A stretch of 64,000 bases of DNA from Tetrahymena elliotti 4EA (taxonomy: Eukaryota > Ciliophora > Oligohymenophorea > Hymenostomatida > Tetrahymenidae): the NCBI GenBank assembly GCA_000231825.2, contig JH720299.1, forward strand, positions 338,549 through 402,548, read 5' to 3'. The translations under genes and the position numbers were made by a program. Positions 24,486-36,689 of the stretch are shown here, piece after piece. Below the pieces are notes generated by a model. That model saw nothing but the letters and a program-made list of their open reading frames with translations, ran no database searches and had not been told where the DNA came from. Every line of letters begins with the position of its first letter. Positions within the stretch are counted from its first letter, which is position 1.

Positions 24486-26866
24486 ATAATTAATATAATA
24501 AATTTTATTAATCTTCATTCAATTAGGTAGGTAAAGACCCCATATTTATTATCAATATTTTCGAGTTATATAGTGTGTGTAAAGTATTCTCTTTTGAGTT
24601 TAATATATCAAAAAGAAAAATAATTCTTTCCTTCTTTTTATTATTATCATTGATTTCTCTTTATCTCTTTTCGAATCAAAACATCAACATTTTACTTCTT
24701 CAATTTTCAATCATTTATGATTAAAGTTGATCCACTTCTAACAAAAATCTAACAAACACCAACTAAATATCAATGAAAAAAGAAAAAAAACATTTTATTT
24801 TTACTTAACTGATTGTTAAACAAAAAATATTATTCAAATATCTTGTAATTTAATACTAGATTTTAGCTAAAAAATTTGAGTTTTTATAGCCATTTTGTAT
24901 AATTTTTTAGTTATTTTGATTTATGTTTTAATTAATAACCAAGTGAATTTAAGATTGGAATGAAAAAAAATTTGATTTTTAATTAACTTTGCTTCTTTCA
25001 ATTTAAATTTTCATTTCAATTGAATGGAAAACCTTCTTTAATCAAAATTAACATTTAAAACAAAAGAATCTTCTGAATGGCGCCATAAGTATTTATTTTA
25101 ATTCTTGTAATTTACTAATTATTCAAATACTAAAATCCATCATTACTTTATTGTTTTTAAAGGCCATTTATCATTTTAGTTCTTTAACAAAAAAATAAAA
25201 TTAATGATATTCATTTGAAAAATAAGAGTCTTAATCTCCAAAAATATAATTCATTAAAATAATTTAGATACATATACTTCATACAAATAAAATCAATGCT
25301 TGCAAAATGGAATAAATTATTGCAATAAGTTCATGAATCATTTTTCAAAAAAGAAAAATTGAAGATAATAAAATAAATGATTATTTTACATGTTAAATAT
25401 TATAACCAAACAATAAAAATGATCAAAATATCAACTTCACGTCATTTAAAAAATACTCGAAAAAATTTGTAAATTCTGATTTTTGATAATTTTTTTTAGG
25501 ACTCATTTTAAATTTGGAAAATTAAAAATTCTTTTAAAAATTAATACGTAAAATGAAAGATTTAATATTTGATCATCATTAAATCATTTAGAATATTTTG
25601 ATTTTAAACAATTTGAAATTTAATTCAGAAATATTTATTTTTTTAACATAATTTCATTATGAATAATTGATGAGAAATCTTTAAGTTTGATTTACTTAAA
25701 TTACCTTGTATTTTTTCACTGAATAAAAATAAAAATGAAATTCTATTTTAATAATTATTGTTTAAAAAATCAATTATAAAGAGTTCAACTTACTCTTTTT
25801 TCAAGAAAATAAAGTTTAATTAGAATCTAATTCTTTAAAAAATTAAAAGTAAATTCACCAAAAATTATTTTCTTATTTTCTGAGTAAATTAATATTCTAA
25901 TAATATAAACTAAAATAAAAAATATTAAAAAATTGAAATTAAGACTATTTACATTTATTTAATATTTGAAATATTTAAAATGATTAATCTAAAATGCAAA
26001 TTATCTCCATATGATTTATACTCTTATTTTCATCTTTTATTCTTTTAAACAATCAAACATATTCTAATAATTTTTTATCCAAAGATATTTTAATGCTTGT
26101 TTTGATTATCAGATCAATTTTGAAGTAAAATTTAATATTTCTCATTACTATCTCTTTTGTTTTGAATAGAAACTCTTTTTAAGATAATATAATATATATT
26201 TCAACTAAAAATACAAAACTAATTATTCTATATGGTGTTTACTCTTATACTCACATCTGAATTTCACTTTACATTTTCAATCTGCTTTATTTATTAAATT
26301 GCTAGGAATTAGTAAAATGATAAAGATAAGGTATTGATTAAATCAAAGGAATTACAGTAAATTTTGTTAAATTTTAAATTATAAAATATAAATAGAGAGA
26401 ATGAACAATTTTCTTAATTGGTTCCTGAATTTTTGATAGTTTTAATAATTGTTTGTCAAAAAAATATTTCTTTATGGTTTTTGTGAGTAGAAATTTGATG
26501 TTAAGATTAAATTTCTCTCAGAAAAATATCTTTAGGGGAATTGACAAATTTAATAAGAAATTGTGATAAATTATAAAATTAATTTTTGAGGTGAGTTGAA
26601 TAATTAATTGATTTATTAGCTTAATTTTATAAAAGGGGGGCCTTGCCTTTACATCAAAAGTATTTGTTTTTTTTTGCAGTTAAGCTAAATGTAATAAAGT
26701 TATATCGAAGTAATTTAAGCGAGGATGTAATTCTTACAAGATTTATGCTTGATATTTGTCTTTTTGATTTTTTTTAGACAAGAAGATTTTAGAAATTTGA
26801 AAATAAGATTTTGTGTTTTGGATGGGATTGTTAGAGTGTGTATTTTTTTCAATCGAAAAATTAGAA

Positions 26867-26953
26867 ATGGCTATCTGCTAATCTACTTAAAAGGTTGATA
26901 AGAATAAATTAAATGAAGAATGTAAAAGTACGCAAGAAATATCAGAAATATGA
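26867..26953 (+). CDS. possible 28-aa ORF, doubtful
   Basis: ATG 26867 to TGA 26951-26953: MAICQSTQKVDKNKLNEECK then STQEISEI. Codons are typical of Tetrahymena genes (GCT, ATC, TAA as Gln, AAG, GTT) and the ATG is in an A-rich context, but it is very short and no domain is visible. A competing + strand frame without TGA also runs through here. It lies about 240 bases downstream of a TATAAAA motif and ends 95 bases from the 3' end of the minus-strand gene at 27048. It may be a first exon whose continuation I could not find. Confidence 0.22.
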
Positions 26954-27047
26954 ATAATGTTATGTATTTGATTAGGATGAATAAATGAATTAAATCGATA
27001 ATCTGTTCTAGAGAATCCTTTACACTTTTACTCTCCTTTGTTTTACT

Positions 27048-27484
27048 TCAATTAATTCCTTTATAAGCAAAAATACAAGCTTTCCTTTTATATTCTTTTT
27101 GAATTTCAATAACTAAATCATCTTTTTTTCCTAAGATTTTCTAAAAAGATTCTCCTTACATTTGTTTAATGTGATCCCAACAAAAAAATTTGCCAATTAA
27201 TCTTAATTTCACCAGAAAATCTTTTTTGACAATCAACTAATTTTATTCTTATTGATCAATTCCCAAACCCTTATTTTTTCTCACAAGTTGGGTTAAAAAT
27301 CTTTATATTGTTTCTAATAATTGATTCATTTCATTTTTTAAAAACTTCAATGGAATTTTATGTATTTCTTTCTAGTCTTATTACTATCAAGAATAGAAAA
27401 TTAATAGCATCTAATATGTATCCTTTCAGAGCTATTAAATGGCTTAACCTAAAACTTATTAACAATCTTACATGTTTTAATCAT
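27048..27484 (-). CDS. small unidentified protein, 121 aa, 2 exons
   Basis: Exon 1 is 27484-27385 (ATG 27484) and exon 2 is 27313-27048 (TGA 27050-27048). The 71-nt intron starts GTAATAAG and ends AATTATTAG. Phases agree (100 nt leaves one base, 266 nt supplies two) and the total of 366 nt gives 122 codons. The product is basic with alternating hydrophobic residues: MIKTCKIVNKFQVKPFNSSE ... IHIRCYQFSIL ... LIGKFFCWDHIKQMQGESFQ ... VIEIQKEYKRKACIFAYKGI. I do not recognise it. There is no signal peptide or membrane segment. A small organellar or RNA-associated protein is possible. The model rests on open frames and splice consensus only; the exon 2 frame is the stronger part. It is divergent from the phosphorylase gene at 28320. 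Confidence 0.5.
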
Positions 27485-27898
27485 TTATAATTAATTGTGT
27501 ACTATTTGTTAGTAATACTCTCTACTACTTTCACTTTTTTAGGTAATTAAAATAGCATTTATCTATTGATTTTATTAAAATTTAATTTATATTTTCTTTT
27601 AACTTTCTTTGATTTTAACTAATTTCCCTAGTGACATACGCTTATTTCTATTTTAATTTTATTGAATATTAATGAGCAACTTCTAGTTTTTTACTTCTGC
27701 AGAATCAACTAATCTCCAGAGTAAAAATATAAAGAAAAAAGACTTTTAATTATGCTTTGCATAGGATACATAAAAAATACTTAATTTACTTTACATTAGG
27801 TTAGTTATAGCTAATATCTTTGATTACATTTTTTGAGGGGAAAACCTATTTCTTTGCAAAAAAATACTCAAAAAAAAGGAAAAAACTGATCCAATTCA

Positions 27899-27949
27899 GG
27901 TAGTGCTTTGCAGATGAAGTGGACTAAAGTGCAAATTTAGTTAACTACC
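27899..27949. promoter_or_regulatory. inverted repeat upstream of phosphorylase A
   Basis: GGTAGT (27899-27904) pairs with ACTACC (27944-27949), and TTTGCA (27907-27912) with TGCAAA (27930-27935), around a 17-base loop. It lies about 370 bases before the ATG. It could be a protein-binding palindrome or a small RNA hairpin. I did not find it upstream of phosphorylase B. Confidence 0.4.
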
Positions 27950-28008
27950 TACCAGTAGCTTGTAAGCTATTTGATCTAATCATAAATTATAAAAATCCTT
28001 TGTCTAAG

Positions 28009-28033
28009 AATTTCGGGGAAAAGATAAATTAAA
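28009..28033 (+). promoter_or_regulatory. promoter block conserved between the two phosphorylase genes
   Basis: AATTTCGGGGAAAAGATAAA is followed by TTAAA here. The same block with few changes (AATTTCGAGGAAAAGGTAAA) is at 41945-41969 upstream of phosphorylase B. The blocks lie 311 and 363 bases before the respective ATGs, while most of the surrounding 5' DNA no longer aligns. That points to a shared regulatory element or a conserved transcription start region. Confidence 0.5.
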
Positions 28034-28319
28034 TTAATTGAATGCATAAGAAATTAAAATTTTTCGATGAAAAATCACGCATTATTAAAAGAATAAATTC
28101 TATCTATTTAAATGAATACATAGTCGTGTAAGATATTTTGTTTAAGAGGTGGCATTTAAAAGCACAGCAAATCTTGGCAAATAATTGCATATAATAATTA
28201 TATTTCACAAATATTTTCTTACAACAAAAGAAAGGTTTAGATAACTTACTATAAAAATACAAACAAAGAAAAACAACTAATAAATTAATTATTAATTAGT
28301 CATATACAATTTAAGATAA

Positions 28320-30374
28320 ATGAGCACTTTTAACTTTAAAGATTTGATTAGAGACAAGAAGGAAGGCAAGCAATTGACCAAGGAATAGATCTTTGCTTGG
28401 GTAGAAGGAGTCACAAGCAAGACCATGCCTGAATACTAACTTAGTGCCTTGTTAATGGCTATCTACTTCAAGGGTATGACCATTGAAGAAAGAGGTCATT
28501 TAACTCAAGCTATGGCTTCTTCAGGTAAGAGAATGAATTACAGAGACATTCCTGGAAGAAAGGTTGACAAGCACTCTTCTGGTGGTATTGGTGATAAGAC
28601 CTCTATCATTCTTGTCCCCTTGATGATGGAATTAGGTGTCAAAACTCCCATGGTCAGTGGTAGAGGTTTAGGCCACACTGGTGGTACTACTGACAAATTA
28701 GAAGCTATTCCTGGCTTCTTGGTTGGTATCTCTTTCGAATAAATGAAAGAAATGATGAAGTCTATTGGTTGCTTCATGGGTACTCAAACTGCTGATATTG
28801 CTCCTGCTGATAAGGTCATTTATGGTATGAGAGATGTTACCGAAACTGTTGATGAAATTTCTCTCATCACTGCTTCTATTCTCTCCAAGAAGTTCACTGA
28901 AGACCTCGATGCTTTGGTTATGGGTAAGCATTCTTTTAATTTCTTAAAAATTTAACAAACATGGCTCAAAGCCTAACTAAATATGTAAAGCTCTTTCATA
29001 GAACAAATTGATTTTGGAAGATTTTGAAATTTTTGGTTTAGGAAAATAGTTCATTTTTATAATTTTTTCTCTATCTTTTATTGTTAAATAAAAGCATAAG
29101 TAGAAAGAATCCCAAACATGAGCAAAATAAATATAAAAACAATAGATATTTACCTCAAAATTGCAAAATAAAAACAAAAAATTGATATTGTTAAAGATAA
29201 TGATGCAGTTTTTTTCATTAACTATTTCCTCAGCTATATTTTTGCACTATTTATTGTATCAAGTTGCTAAGACATTCATCCAAATAGATGCAAAATTTAT
29301 TATTAAAATTTAATTTCAAATGAAATCAAAATTAATTAACAAACAAACAAACAATTTTTATTTAATTATTTTTCACAACACAAACCAAAAAAGTAGAAAT
29401 TTTTTTTGGAATAAAAAAATATCCTAAATCTATCTAAAAAATCCTTTGTCTACTTTATCTAATTTTTTCAAATTAATTAAATCAATCTAAATTTTTTTAA
29501 TTATTTTATAGATGTTAAGTGTGGACCTTCTGCTTTCATGAGAACTATTGAAAAGGCTACTGAATTAGCTGATAGTATCAAGAGAACATGCGAATCCACT
29601 GGTACTCAATGCAGAGCTTGCATCACCAGAATGGACTTCCCCTTAGGTGAACACATTGGTAATGCTAACGAAATCTACGAATGTATTATTGCTTTCGATC
29701 CTAAGAGCGAATACTGTAACTCTGTCAGAAGACTGTAATTCTGCAAGAACACTGCTGGTCTTGTTAAATTCGAAAATGGTGTCCAAAGTGCTGTTGATGT
29801 CTTAGTTATCATCACTTTCGTCCTTGCTCTCCAAATGTACTTGGTTAGTGGACTTGAAAGTGACGAATAAAAGGGTTTCGAAGCTGTTAAAAAGGCCTGG
29901 TTAAGTGGAAACTTACACAAGCATTTTGACTAACTCTGTGCTTTACAAGGTGGTTCAGTTGATAAATTCTTAGCTCACTACAAGACTATCCAAGAATAAC
30001 TTGATAAGCCTGAATCAACTGGTAAGGTCATCACTATTACTGCTCCTAAAGACGGTAAATTAATTAAGGTCGATGGTGTTGCTATTGGTAATTTGATGGT
30101 TGATTTAAATGCTGGTAGAAAGGTCTTTGGTGAACCTATTAACCACGATGTATCTATGTAATGGTACCCCTACCCTAACTAAACAATTAAGAAGGGAGAA
30201 GTTATCTGCAAAGTTTACCACCCCGATTTCTAAAAGAAGGAAGACAACACTTTCACATTCAAGGCTGACCATCACTTCTGCCATACCATTACAAAGAGAG
30301 TTCACGATACTTTGATCTACTCTGAAGATCCTAACTACACTTACAGTGAACCCTTAGTTTACAACGTTTTGTGA
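28320..30374 (+). CDS. thymidine / pyrimidine-nucleoside phosphorylase A, 488 aa, 2 exons
   Basis: Exons 28320-28923 and 29512-30374 (1467 nt); the 588-nt intron begins GTAAGC and ends TTTTATAG, splitting the Asp codon of LVMDVKCG. The enzyme splits thymidine or uridine with phosphate into base and (deoxy)ribose-1-phosphate in pyrimidine salvage. The family signature [20 protein letters not shown] is present, and residue numbers coincide with E. coli thymidine phosphorylase: Lys84-His85-Ser86 (VDKHSSGG), Ser113 and Thr123 (phosphate side), Arg171, Ser186 and Lys190 ([20 protein letters not shown]; base side). The C-terminal PYNP-type domain follows ([18 protein letters not shown]). Cytosolic; no signal peptide. 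Codons are strongly biased like those of H2A, with few TAA/TAG Gln codons, suggesting high expression. Exon 1 ORFs on the minus strand are shadows. A diverged copy lies at 42308. Confidence 0.93.
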
Positions 30375-31016
30375 AAACATAATAACTAACTAACTAACTA
30401 ACTTTTTAACTTACTAGTCAATGAACTATGATAATTATTTATTGAATTTGATTAAATAGTATCTATCTTTATTAACATACTTATCTCGTATTAAATTATT
30501 ATCTTTATCCATAATTTCAAAATTCTCTCATAAATTCTAAAACTAAAAACTTTTTTATTTCCTTTACCTTTCCTTAGATCTCTCTAAAGGTAGATATTAA
30601 ATAAAATTCTATTATTAAGTTAATAAACAAAAAAAATTTTTTTTTTTAATGAATAAAATACGAAATATTTTTTAGGATCTTCATATTTCTTAAAATAGAA
30701 GATTAGAAATTATTAATTATTCTTTCAATCATTTCAAGTTTCTAAGTAATTAGTAAACAATCATCATCTTCATCAATCAAGTAAATTAATAAATTACATT
30801 TTCAATTATTAAATAAACAAATAATAAAAAAATCTTTTTTTTAGTAAAAATAATTTAATACAAGCATTTTATTTAAATAGAAAATTAATTTTCTTAAAAT
30901 ATTTTTAGAGTAATTAATTGGTCAATTTATTTTTAAATGAAAGATTAACAACTCAGAGATAAAGAGAAAACATTTTGAAAAGTAAAAAATAATAAATATA
31001 TTTACATAATTTAATT
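30375..31016. other. convergent intergenic spacer with (AACT)n
   Basis: About 640 bases between the 3' ends of phosphorylase A (+) and the jacalin-like gene (-). A (TAAC)n microsatellite lies just after the stop (30383-30403). The rest is A/T-rich without signals. Confidence 0.6.
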
Positions 31017-34000
31017 TCAATTTTATAACTTGTTTTTGTCATTTATGTTATTATTTGTTTCATTCTATTATTACAGATTTTAATTGTTTGGGTTATTTTC
31101 TGCTTACTGTTTTTATTTAGTAGAGTTATTATTTTAATTACAAAAAGTAGCTGTCATTTAGTTTTATAAATCAGTTTGGTTATTATTATCATTATTTTTC
31201 GGATTTGAAATTAATTCATTTTGAATAATTTATTATTAAGCTTACTGTGGCTTTTATTAATTCTAGTTTTACAATTCTTTTTAATTTTCACTATCCTAAA
31301 TATTTATTTTTTGATTTTATGTTTGTTTGATATTTACATTTTCTTTTTATTCTTAACTTAATTCATAATTTTATCTAGCTTTTGTCTCATTTTTACCAAG
31401 ATTAGATTTACTTTACAATGACTAATCCATGTTATATTATTTATCCAATTAGTTAATAGGAGGATTTAGGTTACTGAAGCTTTATGTATTTTAAGATTGT
31501 CTTTGTTGATTATCTTTTGATTTTAGTTAATCAATATTAGCTACTTGGCATCCAAAATAAGATAGCTTTGTTCCTACTAAGGTCCCTGACATAGGATCTA
31601 AAATAATTTTAGGAAAATAAAATTATTAATTAATAATAAATCTCGAATATTTTACCATATTCTTTGGAAATTGAACCAAAAATAGAAAAGGGAACTTCTG
31701 ATGGAGAGTCTATATCAAAATAAGTTAACAATTATTATTTAGGATCAGAATTAAGCTTTCCAAAGTTATACACAACTCCAGAGTTTGTGATAAAGATTAT
31801 ATTTTCTATGTATGAATAATCATTATTATATCTACAACCAACTAAACTCACATAATCTAGCTTATAAGGATCATCTCCATCCTTGAAGTTAGAAGCTAAA
31901 TTAATAGTTTAAACAGATATATTTGAAGTAAAAATATGCACATTAGCTGGTCCCCATATTAATTTATTTTAATTTGTTAAATATTACATTTACAATCCCA
32001 TAATTTTATTTGTTGGCTTAAATAACCAAAACCTCGCACCTACAATTTTAAAAACTGAAACCTATTCAGAGGGATTTTAACTAGAGATGAATTCATAGTC
32101 AGAAAACATAATCTAATTATGAGGTTACACTTTTCCAATTGATTACTGCTTAATTTGAAGTCCATCTTTATTCTCTTTTTGAAAATTATTTGATTTTTAA
32201 ATCATCTTGATTTTGTCACTCTTTAAATCTGGTGTGCTTCTATGTGCTTCTATATTTATTTATTATTCATTTCCCAAAAATTTATCAAGTCCAACCTAAG
32301 AAACTTCTTTCTAAAACTGGGTGAATGTATGCTTTATTTAACAAAAAAATTATTTTTAAATCAAATTTAATTATTTTTAATAAATATTTATTAGGTATTG
32401 AAATAAAAAGTATTCCAGATAAAATAGAATAGAATTAATTCATTAAATTGTTTTGAAGCAAAATTATTTTTTCTATTTAATTTTGTTGAAAAAATTTTTC
32501 CAAAAACAAATAATTATCTTACATTAAGATCTTATTCGCTGATATCACTTGGAATTAGTCTTGTTTGGTTTTTTTTGTTTGATTGTTGTTAAGTTGTTGA
32601 ATTGTTATTTTAAATTTCTTCTTGTTCTTATTGCTTTTGTTGAGGAGATTTTTCCAGATCAAGCTTATTCTTTTGTTTCTTTTCAAGAAGTACACTTAAT
32701 TCAGTTTTAATAGGACTTTTTCCATCATTTTAGTTACTTTTAAGTGCTAAATATTTGCTATTCAATGTTCTTACGTAAGGGGTTTCTATAATTATATTAT
32801 TATCGTCTTTAGTAGGACTTGAATTTTTATTTGTGGAGTTACTATTAACTAGATTATCTGTTTTTTATAATTCTTTTATTCTATTTCTTGCACTTAAAGG
32901 ATGTAGTTGGTTGACTAGATCTTCATTGTCTTTAGTACTTAGCTTTGATGAGAAGAGATTTTATTTTTTAATAGTTTTATTGTTGTTAGCACTATTAGTA
33001 GAAAATATATTACTGTTATTAACTGAACCTGCTGTTTCTCTTCTGTCTGTAGATTTGTAATTATATCTGTTATTAACTGAATCACTATTATTTATAGAAG
33101 GACTCCTTAATTATCTTTTTATAATCATCTTTTTTTAGGGGGTTCCAGGTGTTGAGTATTTATTTTAATTATCATTGAAGACAGACTGATTAAGCTTATC
33201 AGCCAAATCAATATCAATATTTTCTCTACTGTGCTGAATCTCCATAGACATTGTTTAATTAATGTAACCATTATTTTTTCTTTTAATTGAAGAAGAATTA
33301 TCCCTTTTATAAATCTTAATTTCATCATTATTATTATTACTACTACTATGATTTATTTTATTGCTGCTCTTTTCTAAACTATTTGAAGTTGGTTTTTAAT
33401 CTTTTCTTATGTATGTATTTGTATATTTCTAAGGGCTAATTATATCTTTTTTAGGAGTCTGTGTCCTTGGTTATCTTGTAGGGACTTTAATAATTTCTTT
33501 ACCTGACTGATTGATTTGTTAAACTGTAGAAATACTCTCCTAAGATAACTTTTAAGCTTAAATCTTTAGTTATTCTCGAAGATTTTTATTGTAACTCTCT
33601 ATCATTTCTTTATCTCTCTACTCTCTTTGTATTTATATTTCATACTCTCTCACTAAAACTTTCAATTCGTTTAATTCCTTTTTTCATTTTCATAAATATT
33701 TATTTAATTAATGAAAATTTTAAAAATTATTTTTAATTTCTTTATCAAAAAAATTGAGAGGAATTAAATTGATCTTTAAAATGAAAAGTAGAAGGAAAGT
33801 GGATATTAATAATTCTATCCTGAACAAAAGAATTAAAGCTAAAATTTGATAAATTATAAAATAAACAATGATTTTACATCTTCCTTTTTTTAAAGCTGTT
33901 GAGATAATGATTTGGTTTCATTTTCTTTGTCTCTAAGCTTTTAAATGTAAGTTTAAATTTTATCTTCATAATCATTTTTAATAGATTCAATAATGATATG

Positions 34001-35101
34001 ATTATTTTCTGCTTAAGCATTTCTATACTTATTTGGTGATTTGTTGTGAATGGAAGGAGAGGCAGATAAAGCTTGCTTATACTTTTCATCAAGGTCCATA
34101 TAATGTTAATGAAGTTTCATTGCATTTTTTTCTGAAAGTCTTTGAATATTTTCAAGTTCTCTTATCCTTTCTTTTAATAATCTTATTTCTTCTTTATATG
34201 CTGTATGAACCTACTGTAATTTTTAATCTTTAACTCCTTCAGCTTTCATTATTTTATCAACATTTCCTAATACTTTATTTAAATAATTTTTTTCATGCTC
34301 CAAAGCTTTGATTTCTTTATTCTTCTCTATCAACAACTGATTTAAGTCTTCGACTCTATTATTAATATTTTAATTGGATATAAATAATTAATAAACTTAG
34401 TTTCGCTTAGAGTAGTACTTAGTTATATAAAAAATACAACTTATATAATATAGTAGTTTAACAATATTGAAATATTACCTTTTATCATTGTTTATGATAT
34501 GTTAAATTTACTGTTCAAGCAACTCTATGTCTCTTTTTTAAAGATTCAAAATGCTGAATGCCTTATCAATTTCTTCTTATTATTCCTACTACTCTACCAA
34601 AAAATAATAACTAAATATGTTTTAAAGAGAGAGACTTTATACAGAGTAAAACAAAACTTTAGTGAATATTTTTCTTTTTTCTCATTTATTAAAATAAATT
34701 TATAAGCCAAAATAATTTACAGCTATCCTAGTATCTTTTGGACTGTACTAAATGCTTTACTTTTACTAGATTTTTTGTCTTTCTAATGCTGTTTAAAGTT
34801 AATCAGATATTTCTTTAAGCTCTTAAAGAATTTTCATATTTTTATGCTTCAGATCAAATCCTTTTCTCTAACTTTTTAAAAATATATTTGCAAAAATAAC
34901 TTACAATGAATTTAATGATTTTATTTACTTATTTTTATTATTTGGTGTTTAGTAAATCTAAGATTCTGGGTTATGATCATCTAATTTTTATTTAACCTAA
35001 TTTCCATAAAATTCATCATGAGTAATAAGAGAAACGCTTGGAATCCCTAGCTAAGAATTTTATGTGGCTAAGTAAGATTCATTCCGAGTCTTTTAATTCA
35101 T
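31017..35101 (-). CDS. coiled-coil protein with C-terminal jacalin-like domain, 1120 aa, 6 exons
   Basis: Exons (minus): 35101-34721, 34591-34479, 34355-33878, 33677-32523, 32310-31656, 31597-31017; 3363 nt. All five introns are GT-AG and keep phase. Start MNQKTRNESYLATQNS, stop TGA 31017. Residues about 80-340 are coiled coil (for example KEEIRLLKERIRELENIQRL). Residues about 345-700 are Ser/Asn/Lys-rich and disordered with several S/T-P sites (YSTPGTPQKK, LRSPSINN). Exon 5 (about 710-930) encodes a beta-rich segment with pattern FKIVGARFWLF .. IMGLQMQYLT .. YVSLVGCRYN .. NIIFITNSGVVYNFGK, which resembles a jacalin-like lectin fold (I-x-G-x-x-x-x-Y and TN-x-G-x-x-Y-x-FG). The C-terminus is Q/N-rich. 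Role unknown; the carbohydrate-binding idea is inference. The weakest junction is intron 1 (34592-34720), where the acceptor GGTAGAG was chosen only by phase. Confidence 0.7.
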
Positions 35102-36689
35102 GTAGCTATGATATATTTAAAGCGAACTAGATCACAATACTTTCTTTTTTAGCTAAAAGTTGTTGGTTTATAAGTAAAAGTAATATTTATAATGAAGAAT
35201 TAGTATCTATTTATCTATCTTTTGTTACTTATTTTGTTATTATTAATAAAATATAATTAAGATTTACTTTTATTATAAAATTTAATAATTCAATCAATTC
35301 GATTGGCGATTAGAGAGTATCTATAATCTTTCAGCAAAATTATTAATTTTTTTTATGAAAAGAAAGTGACAATAAATATAAGTTATTCATAGTCAATACT
35401 TGCAAAAATATTGATTGATTGAAAAAAAAGATATATGAAAATTTAATTTATATATCAACCAATAATTAATTAATCAATCATTTATTAAATTTGATTTTCA
35501 CTATTCATCATGCACAAAGTTATTTATATTTTCCTTATATTTAGTTTACAAATATCAAATTAAGTTTCGTTTACATTCCTAATTAAATATTTCTTTTTTA
35601 TTTTATTTTCTCCTTTTCCTCATTTTTTACAAATTATTGAATGATTATTATGAAAGAATTCATTCACCTTAACAAAGCATTTACATTTACCAAAAATTAT
35701 GTAAAAAACAACACAAAGGAAAAATCCAAATGAAATACTTATTTGAAAATTAATTTTTTTATTAAAAATAATTCTCTCAAAAAATTTAAAGTAAAAAGCA
35801 TTTTTTAGACTTTTCATTATTTAAAATGAAATAAAATAGTAAAATAAGATGAATTTAATAAGCATAAAAAATTTATTTTGATAATTTTTAAAATATTTTG
35901 TGAATAAAAAATATGAATAAAAGAAATAATTAGATTATTAAATTTAAACTACTGTAAATTCTCCTCTAAATTTAAAACCTTTTAACTAGAAAAATGTTGG
36001 GGATATATTAAATTCATTGATAAGAATTTTTTTCCCAATCTATAAAAATTATTTTTTAAAAATTAAATATAAATATGATGGATTGATTCTATTTAAAAAT
36101 AGCGTTGTACTTCAAACTTTATTATGAGAGAGGTTTATTTTTCAATTTAATTTTTTGTATTTTTAGATAAATTTTAAAATTTTATTAAGTCTAACAGATC
36201 TTATCCTTACTTGAAAAGGTGAAAGTGTCTTAAATTTTTAAGAAAAAACAATAAATGAAAATTATAAAGTTAATTAGTTTTTGAAAATTATTTTTGTTTC
36301 TTTAAAAATTTATTTAAATTTACAAAAATTTGTTAATCTATTTTTTCATATGAATCATTTAATTAATTCATCTTCATATTTTTCTTAAATAATTTTAAAA
36401 ATAAATAAATGTTGAGTTAAGAATTAAAATCTTTTAGAAATCTCAAAGAAGTACTTCAATTTCTTTTAAGATACAAATATATTTTAATTTTTATCTCTTT
36501 AAAGCTTCTCAGCTCTGATATAACTTCCTACTTAAATCTTTATATTAATTTCAGGTAAAGTTATTAACTATTCTCTAAAATAATTAAATCTAAAATGTCT
36601 ACTTTTAAGTAAAAATAGTCAAATTTTTAAGTTTTTTTTCCAGCATTAATATTTTTTATTTTTTAAAACTAACAATAAAATTCATGAAA

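Larger units (their letters stand above)
24147..27047. other. intergenic region downstream of H2A
   Basis: About 2.9 kb. It starts with the H2A 3' UTR, including a (TCTA)n tract near 24211-24230, then the long hairpin at 24335-24485. From 24500 to 26600 I see only A/T-rich sequence. At 26627-26645 a TATAAAA followed by six G and CC stands out, then intron-like signals (GTAATTC.. to TTTTTTTTAG, 26729-26775) and a tiny ORF at 26867. The whole could be the start of a small unrecognised transcript. Confidence 0.5.
27485..28319. other. divergent promoter region upstream of phosphorylase A
   Basis: 835 bases between the small minus-strand gene and phosphorylase A. It contains an inverted repeat (27899-27949) and a block conserved upstream of the second phosphorylase gene (28009-28033), each annotated separately. 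The remainder is A/T-rich. Confidence 0.55.

Noticed and set aside
28538..28931. Minus-strand ORFs over phosphorylase exon 1
   Set aside because: Shadows of the strongly biased + strand coding sequence.
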